Below are positions 1-7,925 of a stretch of 13,802 bases of DNA, in pieces. Origin of the DNA: Coemansia sp. RSA 1804 (lineage: Eukaryota > Kickxellomycota > Kickxellomycetes > Kickxellales > Kickxellaceae); the NCBI GenBank assembly GCA_027578815.1, contig JANBTH010000611.1:1-13802 (forward strand). The letters are read 5' to 3'. Position numbers and translations under genes: made by a program. Under the pieces are notes generated by a model that was given only the letters and a program-made list of their open reading frames with translations, had not been told where the DNA came from and made no database searches. The first letter of the stretch is position 1; the number at the start of each line of letters is the position of its first letter.

Positions 1-373
1 CTTTCATTGTCCGAGCACTTACTGGTCCTATTTCATTATTTATTTATCGTTTATATACTTTTCTCTCTTCTGGCTTCCATTCATTGCCCCCAGGCAGCGT
101 ATAGCAAGCGGATAGCAGCGTGCAGCTAGTGCGTAGCGTATATCCTGTTATTGCTTCATACTGATTCTATTTCCACTCTCTTTTCTGTCTCTCAACTTAT
201 TCTTGCTATTTTCCGCTCGCAGGGCTGTAGTGGGCTGAGTGTGGTCTGCCTTTTTCTCTTTCATATTGTTATTTCTCTTGTCTTTTCCACACTACTGATT
301 CGCACGCACCCACTTCTATTTCCACATAGCAGGACCGGACAGCGCGGCTTGAGTCGTCTGGCAAGCAAGCACA
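1..373. promoter_or_regulatory. 5' flank and leader of the chitin synthase gene
   Basis: No gene is seen before the chitin synthase start. The stretch is pyrimidine-rich on the + strand, with repeated CTTTTCTC/TCTTTTC runs, as is common in fungal promoters and leaders. A TTTATATAC sequence near 50-58 is the only TATA-like element. A pyrimidine tract ending in CGCAG near 220 resembles a splice acceptor and could mark a 5'UTR intron, but no partner donor was identified. An in-frame TGA at 350-352 limits the coding region to the ATG at 374. Confidence 0.4.
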
Positions 374-3300
374 ATGGCGCCAAAGAATGGAGCAGAAAAC
401 GAGGGCTTTGACAGCCCAGAAAGCGCACGCAACCTGTACGGACGGCACCAGGCGCGTGCGGCAGCAGCAACCGCGTCGGATGACGAGTTCGAGGGCGTGT
501 ACACGGGAAACAGCGGCGGAGCTGGAGCTGGAGCTGGAGCTGGAGCTGGAGCTGGCGGATTCTTCGACCTGGCAACACACGGCACAGGCACACACGCTGG
601 CGCGCAGACTAGCGGCGTGGAGCTGGAGGTGCTGTCGAATACAAGTTCCAACACGCGCAACAACGACGCAGCGCGCACGCTGGAGCACCGCACGGCGTCG
701 GACATCTCGTCGCAGGGCGGCGCGCAGGCGGACCGGCCGCTGATCTCAGGGTCGCCGCTGCTGCAGGGCATCGGCGAGGTGGCAGCGGAGACGCCGTCGG
801 GCGCTACGGTTGGCGACGGCAGCCGACTGCGGCGGCGCAAGAAGGAGGGCGCAGCAGCAGCAGACGACGGCGGCGGCGGCGGCTACGAGTCGTACCAGCC
901 GCCCAACCGGTTCCGCTCGCTGGTGCGGCCCGAGCGCGCGCAGGAGCTGACCAACGACCCGCACTACCACATGCGCAACTTCGACGCTGGCGTGCGGCAG
1001 GATGCGATGATGCAGATGCCGGCCAGCAGCAGCAGGCAGGCGCGCGTGTCGCTGTCAGCAGCGCGCAGCCGGCGCAAGCAGCAGCAGCAGAAGCAGGTTG
1101 CGAAGCCGCGGCGGCGGTTCTGCCGGTCGCCGTGGATGACGTACTGCCGCGTGATTACGTTCTGGGCGCCGGGGCGCGTGCTCAAGTGCTTTGGACTGGC
1201 GGCAATCGAGGTACAGAATGCGTGGCGCGAGAAGATGGGGCTTGTCAGCCTCATTCTGCTGATCATGGGATTCATTGCGTTTCTGACGTTTGGGTTCCAG
1301 CAGGTGCTGTGCGGACTGTCTGGGCGCCAGACGCGCATCAAGTGGAACGAGGTCGGCAACGGCTACACCGTAGTTGACGGACGCGCCTACGATATCACGC
1401 GCTTCCGCCACGAGGCAGCCACGCCGTGGACCGGCAGCGCCAACAGCTACATCATGGATGCGCCGGCCGAGGCGGGCGGCAAGGATCTGAGCTTCCTGTT
1501 CCAGAACCCGAACGGCGCGTGTCGCGGCGTGCTGAAGTACAGCTCGGACGTAGCCGACAGCAGCGGCAACGCAGTCAACGTGTTCCCGTGTGTGTACTAC
1601 AACAACAGCGAGGCATCGATCAACCCGAACCAGATCCCGAACAACCAGGGCTGCCACAACACGGCCAAGGCACGGAGCCAGCTGGCGGGGCTGGCCAGCT
1701 CGCCGGTGCAGTACTCGTGGGACGATGTGAAGAAGCGGCCGAACCTGGTTGTGTTCAACGGCGCGGTGCTGGATCTGCTGCGCGGACAGTTCTTCATTGA
1801 CGGCGTGACGCCGCCATCGACGATGAAGGATCTTATCGGCGGGGCGCTGCGCGGAAAGGACGTGTCGCTGTATCTGTCGAGCGGCGACAAGAAGCGCGTT
1901 GGACGGTGCATGCTTGACTTGTTCCGCGTTGGATCCATTGACGAGTCGTCGCTCGGATGCATTGCAGCCAACATCGAGCTGTACGTTGCGCTGATCATCA
2001 TTCTGGGCGCGGTGTTTGCCAAGTTCTTCATGGCAATATACTTTGGGTGGTTTATGGGGCCGCGACTCGGACAGGTGAAGACGATCACGCCGGGCGACCG
2101 CCGCAACCGTCTGGCGGAGATCGAGGCGTGGGCCGATGTCAACAACCATTACGGAAAGGAGCGGCTGGAGCGCAAATACACTGTGTTTGGCGCTGGCGGC
2201 GGCGGAGGCGGCGGCAGCGGCGGAAACGACACGCAGAGCCGTGGCGGCAACAACCGGCGGTCGCGCTTCTTCCCGACGACGTCGCGGTATTCGCACTTCA
2301 TGCCCGGCGACGAGCCGGGCGCGCGCGACAAGTCGCGGGTGGGCGGCAGCAGGCAGTCGCGCGCCGCAGCAGCGGCGGCGGTGCCCCGGCAGTCGGCGTT
2401 CTTTGCTGACCACCGCGCCAGCGTGTACTCGGCGGCAGCGGCAGCATCGGCCCCCGACGCTGGAGACGCGCCAGGGATGCTGCTCCAGGCGACGCCTCCG
2501 CCGCAGCCGCCAGCGGCAACACAGTCGCCGTTCAACTTTGAGCTGGCGTACACGCTGCTGCTGGTAACCTGCTACTCCGAAGGCGCACACGGAGTCCGCA
2601 CGACGCTGGACTCGCTGTGCGGCACGGACTATCCGGCGTCGCACAAGTGTTTGTTCATCATCTGCGACGGCTTGATCAAGGGCGCTGGCGAGGACATGTA
2701 CACGCCCGACGTGTGTCTCTCGATGATGACCGACTTTGTGATTCCGCCGGATCGTGTGCAGCCGTACTCGTACGTGTCGATTGCGCAGGGCGCCAAGCGG
2801 CACAACATGGCCAAGCTCTACGCCGGCTACTACGCGCCGAACGATGCGTCGCCGCCGCTGGCGCGCGAGTCGCGCGTGCCGATGATTCTTGTTGTCAAGT
2901 GCGGGTCGCCGGCCGAGGCTGACGAGGCGAAGCCCGGAAACCGCGGCAAGCGCGACTCGCAGATCATTCTGATGAGCTTCCTGCAGCGCGTGATGTTCGA
3001 TGAGCGCATGACGGAGCTGGAGTACGAGCTGTTCAACGCAATGTGGAATGTCACCGGCGTCACGCCCGACAACTTTGAGATTGTGCTGATGGTGGATGCC
3101 GATACGAAGGTGTACGTGGACAGTCTGACAGTCATGGTTAAGGCCATGGTGGATGATCCGTCGATCATGGGCCAGTGCGGCGAGACCAAGATTGCCAACA
3201 AGACCGACTCGTGGGTGTCGATGATCCAGGTGTTCGAGTACTACATTGCGCACCACCAGGCCAAGGCGTTCGAGTCGGTGTTTGGCGGCGTCACGTGTCT

Positions 3301-4645
3301 GCCTGGGTGCTTCTGCATGTACCGCATCAAGGCGCCCAAGGGCCAGCACGGGTTCTGGGTGCCGATTCTGGCGAATCCTGACATTGTCGAGTACTACTCG
3401 GAGAACGTGGTTGACACGCTGCACAAGAAGAATCTGCTGCTGCTGGGCGAGGATCGGTACCTGTCGACGCTGATGCTGCGGACGTTCCCGAAGCGCAAGA
3501 TGATGTTCATTCCGTCGTCTGTGTGCAAGACGATTGTGCCGGACGAGTTCAAGGTGCTGCTGTCGCAGCGGCGACGCTGGATCAACTCGACGGTGCACAA
3601 CCTGTCGGAGCTGGTGCTGGTCAACGATCTGTGCGGAACGTTCTGCCTGTCGATGCAGTTCATGATCTTCATGGATCTGATTGGCACGCTGGCGCTGCCG
3701 GCGGCCATCGTGTTTACGCTCTATGTCATTATCATCGCGACGTTCACGCGGCCGGTGCCGTGGCTGCCTCTGGCGCTGCTGGCGGTGATCCTGGGATTAC
3801 CGGCGGTGCTGATCGGGCTGACGTCGCGGAAGCTGGTGTACATCGGGTGGATGCTGATCTACCTGTGCTCGCTGCCGATCTGGAACTTTGTGCTGCCAGT
3901 CTACGCGTACTGGCACTTTGACGACTTCTCGTGGGGCCAGACGCGCATGGTGGCCGGCGAGGGCAAGGACAAGGGCCACGGCGGCGGCGACGGCGAATTC
4001 GACTCGTCGCGTATCGTCATGAAGCGCTGGTGCGAGTTTGAGGCCGAGAAGCGCCGCAAGACGCAGGTCATTCTCGGGTCTGTTCCCAGTCTGGCCATGC
4101 TGGCAGCCGACGCTCTGCTGCTGCCGCCTTCGCTCAGCGCGCGCCAGTCGCGTGTGGCTGTTTCGCGCCCAGCGTCGGCGTCGTCTGCGCAGAGCCAGAG
4201 CCACAGTGCGAGCCAGAGCCACGCTGCAGCGCTGCAGCAGGCGGCCGAAGACATCGACGATCCCGACGCCCACGCTGCCGCCAGCTCGATCGAGCGGCTC
4301 GGATACATGACGCCCAACATTCTGCCGGCTCTCGCCAGCCAGAACATGGCTCGCGCATCGACATCCGGCATGGCCACGCCAATGCAGATGCAGATGCCGA
4401 TGCCTGGCAGCATCTACAGCGCTTCGCCGTACCAGAACCACGCTTCCGTCCCAGCTTCGCCCGAGTCGCAGCCTGCCTTTGTTCTTCCTGCGACCGCTCA
4501 CTCAAACAGCCACGGCGATCCGTTTGATCTCTCGGCTGCGCCTCCCACGCTCCCGCAGCCCTACGCTGCTTCTTCCTTCAGCTCGCCCTCCAGGTCTCAC
4601 CCCGCCACACGGGACGGCTCCATCGAGCCCAACGAGAAGAGCTAA
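374..4645 (+). CDS. Chitin synthase, class IV (Chs3/ChsD-like), 1423 aa
   Basis: Membrane glycosyltransferase that polymerises UDP-N-acetylglucosamine into cell-wall chitin. Residues 1-240 are low-complexity and probably disordered, with an Ala-Gly run. A first membrane segment lies at about 289-311. A cytochrome-b5-like region starts near 327 (VVDGRAYDITRF, 333-344), and a second membrane segment at about 536-560 is followed by a Gly/Ser/Ala-rich linker. The catalytic domain begins near 720 and shows D765 (CDGL), DAD at 908-910, GEDR at 1025-1028 and QRRRW at 1065-1069. Three hydrophobic segments follow (about 1098-1178), then SWGQTR at 1186-1191 and a Ser/Ala/Gln-rich tail. The b5-like region plus these motifs fit division 2 enzymes. 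No myosin motor is present, so class IV is preferred over V/VII. The ATG at 374 is the first after an in-frame TGA at 350-352. The frame is intact and unspliced. The exact class is inferred from domain order. Confidence 0.96.
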   Translation: MAPKNGAENEGFDSPESARNLYGRHQARAAAATASDDEFEGVYTGNSGGAGAGAGAGAGAGGFFDLATHGTGTHAGAQTSGVELEVLSNTSSNTRNNDAARTLEHRTASDISSQGGAQADRPLISGSPLLQGIGEVAAETPSGATVGDGSRLRRRKKEGAAAADDGGGGGYESYQPPNRFRSLVRPERAQELTNDPHYHMRNFDAGVRQDAMMQMPASSSRQARVSLSAARSRRKQQQQKQVAKPRRRFCRSPWMTYCRVITFWAPGRVLKCFGLAAIEVQNAWREKMGLVSLILLIMGFIAFLTFGFQQVLCGLSGRQTRIKWNEVGNGYTVVDGRAYDITRFRHEAATPWTGSANSYIMDAPAEAGGKDLSFLFQNPNGACRGVLKYSSDVADSSGNAVNVFPCVYYNNSEASINPNQIPNNQGCHNTAKARSQLAGLASSPVQYSWDDVKKRPNLVVFNGAVLDLLRGQFFIDGVTPPSTMKDLIGGALRGKDVSLYLSSGDKKRVGRCMLDLFRVGSIDESSLGCIAANIELYVALIIILGAVFAKFFMAIYFGWFMGPRLGQVKTITPGDRRNRLAEIEAWADVNNHYGKERLERKYTVFGAGGGGGGGSGGNDTQSRGGNNRRSRFFPTTSRYSHFMPGDEPGARDKSRVGGSRQSRAAAAAAVPRQSAFFADHRASVYSAAAAASAPDAGDAPGMLLQATPPPQPPAATQSPFNFELAYTLLLVTCYSEGAHGVRTTLDSLCGTDYPASHKCLFIICDGLIKGAGEDMYTPDVCLSMMTDFVIPPDRVQPYSYVSIAQGAKRHNMAKLYAGYYAPNDASPPLARESRVPMILVVKCGSPAEADEAKPGNRGKRDSQIILMSFLQRVMFDERMTELEYELFNAMWNVTGVTPDNFEIVLMVDADTKVYVDSLTVMVKAMVDDPSIMGQCGETKIANKTDSWVSMIQVFEYYIAHHQAKAFESVFGGVTCLPGCFCMYRIKAPKGQHGFWVPILANPDIVEYYSENVVDTLHKKNLLLLGEDRYLSTLMLRTFPKRKMMFIPSSVCKTIVPDEFKVLLSQRRRWINSTVHNLSELVLVNDLCGTFCLSMQFMIFMDLIGTLALPAAIVFTLYVIIIATFTRPVPWLPLALLAVILGLPAVLIGLTSRKLVYIGWMLIYLCSLPIWNFVLPVYAYWHFDDFSWGQTRMVAGEGKDKGHGGGDGEFDSSRIVMKRWCEFEAEKRRKTQVILGSVPSLAMLAADALLLPPSLSARQSRVAVSRPASASSAQSQSHSASQSHAAALQQAAEDIDDPDAHAAASSIERLGYMTPNILPALASQNMARASTSGMATPMQMQMPMPGSIYSASPYQNHASVPASPESQPAFVLPATAHSNSHGDPFDLSAAPPTLPQPYAASSFSSPSRSHPATRDGSIEPNEKS
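521..556 (+). repeat. In-frame hexanucleotide repeat encoding Ala-Gly
   Basis: Five perfect copies of GCTGGA followed by one GCTGGC, giving an alternating Ala-Gly stretch at about residues 50-61 of the chitin synthase N-terminal tail. A hexanucleotide unit can change copy number without shifting the frame, so length variation between strains is likely (inference). Confidence 0.9.
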
Positions 4646-5197
4646 TAGGTGTCCGTATAGTATCCGGTGGCTCTTCACTTCTTCCCTTCCTTTTTTTCTT
4701 TTTTCTTTCTTTTTTATCTCTATTCTATCTTGGTACTCCAAACGTAATATACTCACACCAAAGCAGCTCACAGCTTGTAAGACACATGTTTTCTCTCTGA
4801 GATTGTACAGGGTGATGGTATTCGGATGAATGTTGATATCTTATTAGTCTGAACATGTGTTCTGAAGCACACTTTTCCTTATCTGTGCAAGTAATATGAA
4901 AAGGTGAATACTAAATATAAGATGCAGAGTGTTTGTATTGTGATATATTGTATCTTTATTTCATTGGGAAAGTAAGTAGAAATGTCATTTAGCTTGTAGT
5001 TTTTCGCTTCTCATCTTTCGTTAATCGGGACTGTGCCAAAATAATAAATGTATATAACACACCACTAAATTTCGATATCCTTTCTTTCCGTACATTCTTA
5101 TCGTAAAGCAATATATTTTTCTGCACTGAATATACTATACTACTTTATTCTTATTCTTATTCTTCGAATTATTGACTGACCAAATAACAAAATAAGA
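4646..5197. other. Intergenic: chitin synthase 3' end and promoter of the 105-aa gene
   Basis: No convincing gene in either strand. The left part carries T-rich 3'UTR-like sequence (4680-4715). AT-rich DNA follows, including AATAATAAATG near 5040 that could serve polyadenylation. The right part contains TATACTATAC near 5131-5140 and a TTATTC triplication just before the next start. Short ORFs here, such as a 20-codon minus-strand one near 4785, have no supporting pattern. Confidence 0.5.
5145..5162 (+). repeat. (TTATTC)3 tract upstream of the 105-aa gene
   Basis: Three perfect TTATTC units lie about 35 bp before the ATG at 5198. The pyrimidine-rich tract could lie within the core promoter or leader. 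This is only a positional inference. Confidence 0.6.
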
Positions 5198-5515
5198 ATG
5201 TCAGAAAACATTGATGTGCCAAAACTTGAGCCCGATGCCCCCTACCCTCCGTCAATACACATTAGAAAACCCGAGATGACCGTCAGCAGATTTATCCGCG
5301 ATTTCAGGTACAACCCAAGTGCCGCAGACGTCCATTTCAGTACAAACAAGGGAAAAGTACGCGGAAACCTTGGCCAGAAAACTTGTATTGCAGATTTCAA
5401 GTTCACCAACAGGACCTTTGTGTATTACACCCATGTGGATGAGAATAATGTTTCCCACCATTTTTCGTACGCCATTTACGTGTGGAACAGGGAGAAAAAG
5501 AGGTATGAAGGGTAA
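5198..5515 (+). CDS. Hypothetical protein, 105 aa, no family recognised
   Basis: I do not recognise this protein. The ATG is preceded by an in-frame TGA at 5177-5179 and has A at -3, so the start is well defined. The product is hydrophilic, with no signal peptide and no membrane segment. It opens with a Pro/acidic stretch (residues 8-19). From about residue 60 it becomes rich in aromatic and beta-branched residues (for example FVYYTH, HHFSYAIYVW), which suggests a small beta-rich fold. It ends with a charged tail, REKKRYEG. There is a single Cys (near residue 64). Third-position composition is intermediate, more G/C than the surrounding spacer but less than the chitin synthase. It could be a complete lineage-specific protein or a piece of a spliced gene. 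The GTATGA near its end looks donor-like, but no good acceptor was found. Confidence 0.6.
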   Translation: MSENIDVPKLEPDAPYPPSIHIRKPEMTVSRFIRDFRYNPSAADVHFSTNKGKVRGNLGQKTCIADFKFTNRTFVYYTHVDENNVSHHFSYAIYVWNREKKRYEG

Positions 5516-6247
5516 TCGTATTAATACTACTCGGGTAGGCTGGTAGCTTGTAAAATGAAAAAGAAAGAAGAAAAGCACGTAGATTGATGATCTGGCGATT
5601 ACAACTTACACCAACAAGTTATTGATCATCTCACAAGTGCCCTTGGGGGAGTTTTTTCTTTCGGTATCCTTTTTTAGACTTTAATAATTGTCATGCAGAT
5701 TCTTATTAAACTAATATGAAACATGTCCGCAACAGAAAATTTATCAACTAATTGCTTCCCCCCCCCACCCAAATACTTCCAAAATGTATTAAAATGCTTG
5801 TAGGATATGACTGCTTTGAAAAGTGGGAGAATGGCTTATTGTGAATGTAATATAACTTGATATGGAATTGATAACCCTCTCCCATCCTTATGTTTCATAT
5901 TATGTTTTTCAACCCAAAAATAAATGTAATTAAGACTCTTTATTAAATTTACACTTTAAATCAAACCACATTAATTCCAATAATATGCTTACAATCATGT
6001 TGCTAGTTGACATTTTAATCAATACAATGAAAACAAGTAAAAAAAAGAAAAAATGGTTTTATGAAAAAAGTGTCACCCCGGATGAATATAAAAGCCAACT
6101 ATGAGTATCTCCATTTTCTAACCAAATGAAAACCACATACAATTCAATTACATCAACCAAGGGATAGATTGTCTAAAGCCAAGCTCTAGCACATACACAA
6201 GAGAACTTTTTCAATTACTATAGAATTATAGTTTATCATTACTAACC
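5516..6247. other. AT-rich intergenic region before the first Cys-rich microgene
   Basis: AT-rich DNA with no long ORF on either strand. It contains a C9 run at 5758-5766 and poly-A-rich stretches around 6035-6070. The final 160 bp are interpreted as the core promoter and leader of the 40-residue ORF. No tRNA, transposase fragment or terminal repeats were seen. Confidence 0.5.
6087..6094 (+). promoter_or_regulatory. TATA box of the first Cys-rich microgene
   Basis: TATAAAAG, a consensus TATA element, 161 bp upstream of the ATG at 6248. The second microgene has an equivalent element at nearly the same distance (144 bp), which is the main reason to treat it as functional. The long spacing implies a leader of roughly 100-130 nt. 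Confidence 0.5.
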
Positions 6248-6370
6248 ATGTGCTACTATAAATGCCCTACATGCCCTGCTATTACTGCGGTTGTGTGTTT
6301 TAGAAGACCAGAGCTTGAGTGCATCACTCGTGCACTAAAATGTGATAGATGTGTCAATGCTAGAAAGTAA
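6248..6370 (+). CDS. Seven-cysteine microprotein, copy 1, 40 aa
   Basis: Very short ORF supported by comparison with its relative at 7577-7708. It begins MCY and has Cys at 2, 6, 9, 17, 25, 32 and 35, with a VVC-F-RRPE core at 15-22. It ends in CDRC and a basic tail. Ungapped alignment to copy 2 gives 17 identities in 40, including all seven Cys. C6, V16, C17, R19 and C35 are conserved with synonymous codon differences, the pattern expected under selection on the protein. An in-frame TAG at 6221-6223 precedes the ATG, which has A at -3. The two CxxC pairs plus three single Cys suggest zinc binding (inference). With no signal peptide, it is probably cytosolic or nuclear. It recalls short fungal proteins that start MC and carry CxxC pairs, but I cannot name a family. 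Confidence 0.7.
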   Translation: MCYYKCPTCPAITAVVCFRRPELECITRALKCDRCVNARK

Positions 6371-7024
6371 ACTGGCATTAGATTTTGAATAAGAAATAAC
6401 ATGCTGAAAGAACAAGCAAGAAGCACAAGATGGATCATAAAATATAAAAATACATGGTCTAGTAGTTGGGTTGTTTTGTTTTTATTAGAAGCAGTGAAAC
6501 TAAAATAAATATTGCTAAACCTATTGTCATGCTTTTATGTTACAGTAGCTAGAAAAGAGGAATAAGCATTTTAAAGAATAAGTTTGATAATATTTTACTC
6601 AAGCTCCAGGTAAGATAGAGACACGTGAGTAACACTATTAAAAAGCTCTCATGTTGTAGTATGTGCACTAAAAACGGTATGTTTGTTTAATTTTGAAGTG
6701 ACTTAAATGTATCAATATGTCAGTCATTTGTAAACTTCTTTATTTTTTAATTGGTAAAGGTACAAATATATAATATGTATTATATAGGACTAATTATTTC
6801 AATAGAGAGTAATGCGTTTTCCATTCAGCATGTGTAAATAAAGCATCTGTATGTTGCTCAGAGTAATATATGAGAATCTAAGATTAGTGGCTAATATTAA
6901 TCAGCTCTGATATTTAAATGTTACAGACAATGAGAAAAAAAACCCAAGATCAACAACCACCATTTATCATTCCTTTTAGGAATAATACAGATGTTTGGAA
7001 TATACAGGATAATAAGCGCCAAGG

Positions 7025-7032
7025 TATAAAAG
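7025..7032 (+). promoter_or_regulatory. TATA box before the possible decayed third unit
   Basis: TATAAAAG in the context GG-TATAAAAG-CAGCG, similar to the elements before the two intact microgenes. No intact ORF follows. The possible relic starts 205 bp downstream. Confidence 0.3.
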
Positions 7033-7229
7033 CAGCGACATGTCCTATATAGTAGTTTGATATGTTTTCTCATAGTAAATAACATACTTTTCATATTCCA
7101 CTTGAAACCCCATTGAAACAGATAATATGTCCAAAAAGACTTATTAAAGACTTTAATTTGTTTACCCCATTATTTGTTAAAGATTTCCTAATGTAGAGTA
7201 TACAGGGTGCAAGCATTACCAACGATAAT

Positions 7230-7319
7230 ATGTAATAACATAGTATGAATGCCTTTGGCCTTGACTGCAACATACTTTTTGTATGTGTTATTCAAAACCC
7301 TATTATGAAATGCAATTAG
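7230..7319 (+). pseudogene. Possible decayed third copy of the Cys-rich microgene
   Basis: Weak, pattern-based call. A CATTACYAAC block like that just before copy 1 precedes ATGT here. It is followed by TATGAATGCC, against TATAAATGCC in copy 1 (Y-E/K-C), and then by an in-frame stop. In another frame, 7245-7319 reads a 24-residue peptide with Cys at 8, 14 and 23, including FVC followed by a Pro five residues on, resembling VVC-x-RRP with one extra residue. Stops and frame changes mean it could not make the full protein. In AT-rich DNA such resemblance can arise by chance. Confidence 0.25.
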
Positions 7320-7432
7320 ATATAATTCAATTATCTGGTTGTTGATAAATTATCTTAGCAGCATTTTATAGTTCGATACAAAAATTAGTGTATCAAGGGT
7401 AAAATGTAAAATATTTGACTCCCTATCCAGGG

Positions 7433-7442
7433 TATAAAAAAG
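7433..7442 (+). promoter_or_regulatory. TATA box of the second Cys-rich microgene
   Basis: TATAAAAAAG, 144 bp upstream of the ATG at 7577, mirroring the 161-bp spacing at copy 1. Between it and the start lies CAG|GTATGC (around 7520), which resembles a splice donor, so a leader intron cannot be excluded. Confidence 0.5.
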
Positions 7443-7576
7443 ATTGGCTTTTGTTGTTAGTAGAATAGACACATCATTAATCCAGAAAACATAATATTTC
7501 TACAATCCACCAGCAACAACACAGGTATGCAAGAGGCAAATATTTCCTCTTGAAAACACTCACTTGATAACTAATA

Positions 7577-7708
7577 ATGTGCTACATTGATTGTTTGGTA
7601 TGCAAAAACACTATTCCAGTTGTATGCATTCGTAGACCAGAGACTGCATGCGCAACTGTTTCTAAAATATGTCCCGGTTGCTATCTAATTGGAAAGCAAA
7701 CAAGATGA
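7577..7708 (+). CDS. Seven-cysteine microprotein, copy 2, 43 aa
   Basis: Paralogue of the ORF at 6248-6370. It begins MCY, has Cys at exactly the same seven positions (2, 6, 9, 17, 25, 32, 35), a VVC-I-RRPE core at 15-22, a CPGC pair at 32-35 and a basic C-terminus. An in-frame TAA at 7568-7570 precedes the ATG, which has A at -3. The ACTAA block just upstream and the ATGTGCTAC opening are shared with copy 1. The conserved Cys spacing suggests a compact metal-binding or disulphide-bonded peptide. Absence of a signal sequence favours metal binding inside the cell (inference). Codon use is AT-leaning, unlike the GC3-rich chitin synthase and NDUFS2 genes. Too short for ordinary gene finders, so probably unannotated. 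Confidence 0.72.
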   Translation: MCYIDCLVCKNTIPVVCIRRPETACATVSKICPGCYLIGKQTR

Positions 7709-7925
7709 GAGCTTTAGATAGAATGTTGGCAATATAAAGAAACAGGACACAATGGGTAGCAAGTGCCATATAAACCAAACAGATGGCTGTACTAGTTGTA
7801 ATTTAAAAAACTTTAAAAAGGTAGAGCAGATGCAAGTTTAAAACCATTTTTTTGTTGTAGAGTAAAGTAACCAGCAGGTATGCTTTAAATAAAGTTGGTT
7901 AAAATGCGAAAAAAGAATGTAGGAT

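Larger units (their letters stand above)
6371..7576. other. AT-rich spacer between the two Cys-rich microgenes
   Basis: No intact gene is seen. The spacer contains a near-palindrome, TATATAATA-TG-TATTATATA (6767-6786). A donor-like CAG|GTAAGA lies near 6610 with no coding context. A TATAAAAG at 7025-7032 stands before what may be a decayed third microgene unit (7230-7319). The final 144 bp form the promoter and leader of copy 2. Confidence 0.5.

Noticed and set aside
1055..3598. An 847-codon open frame antisense to the chitin synthase
   Set aside because: Arises from the strong G/C third-position bias of the sense gene, which removes stop codons from an antisense frame. The predicted product is Arg/His/Leu-rich with no domain.
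6661..6690. ATGTGC start with GTATGT donor-like sequence, considered as another MC-type microgene
   Set aside because: Stops after nine codons, and trial splicing to the AATAG near 6805 gave a short peptide without the Cys pattern.
6767..6786. TATATAATA-TG-TATTATATA near-palindrome
   Set aside because: Simple AT sequence in an AT-rich region, with no associated gene or element.
7276..7338. MCY-starting 20-codon ORF near 7276
   Set aside because: Only one later Cys and no CxxC or RRPE. It overlaps the suspected relic in a different frame and is probably coincidental.
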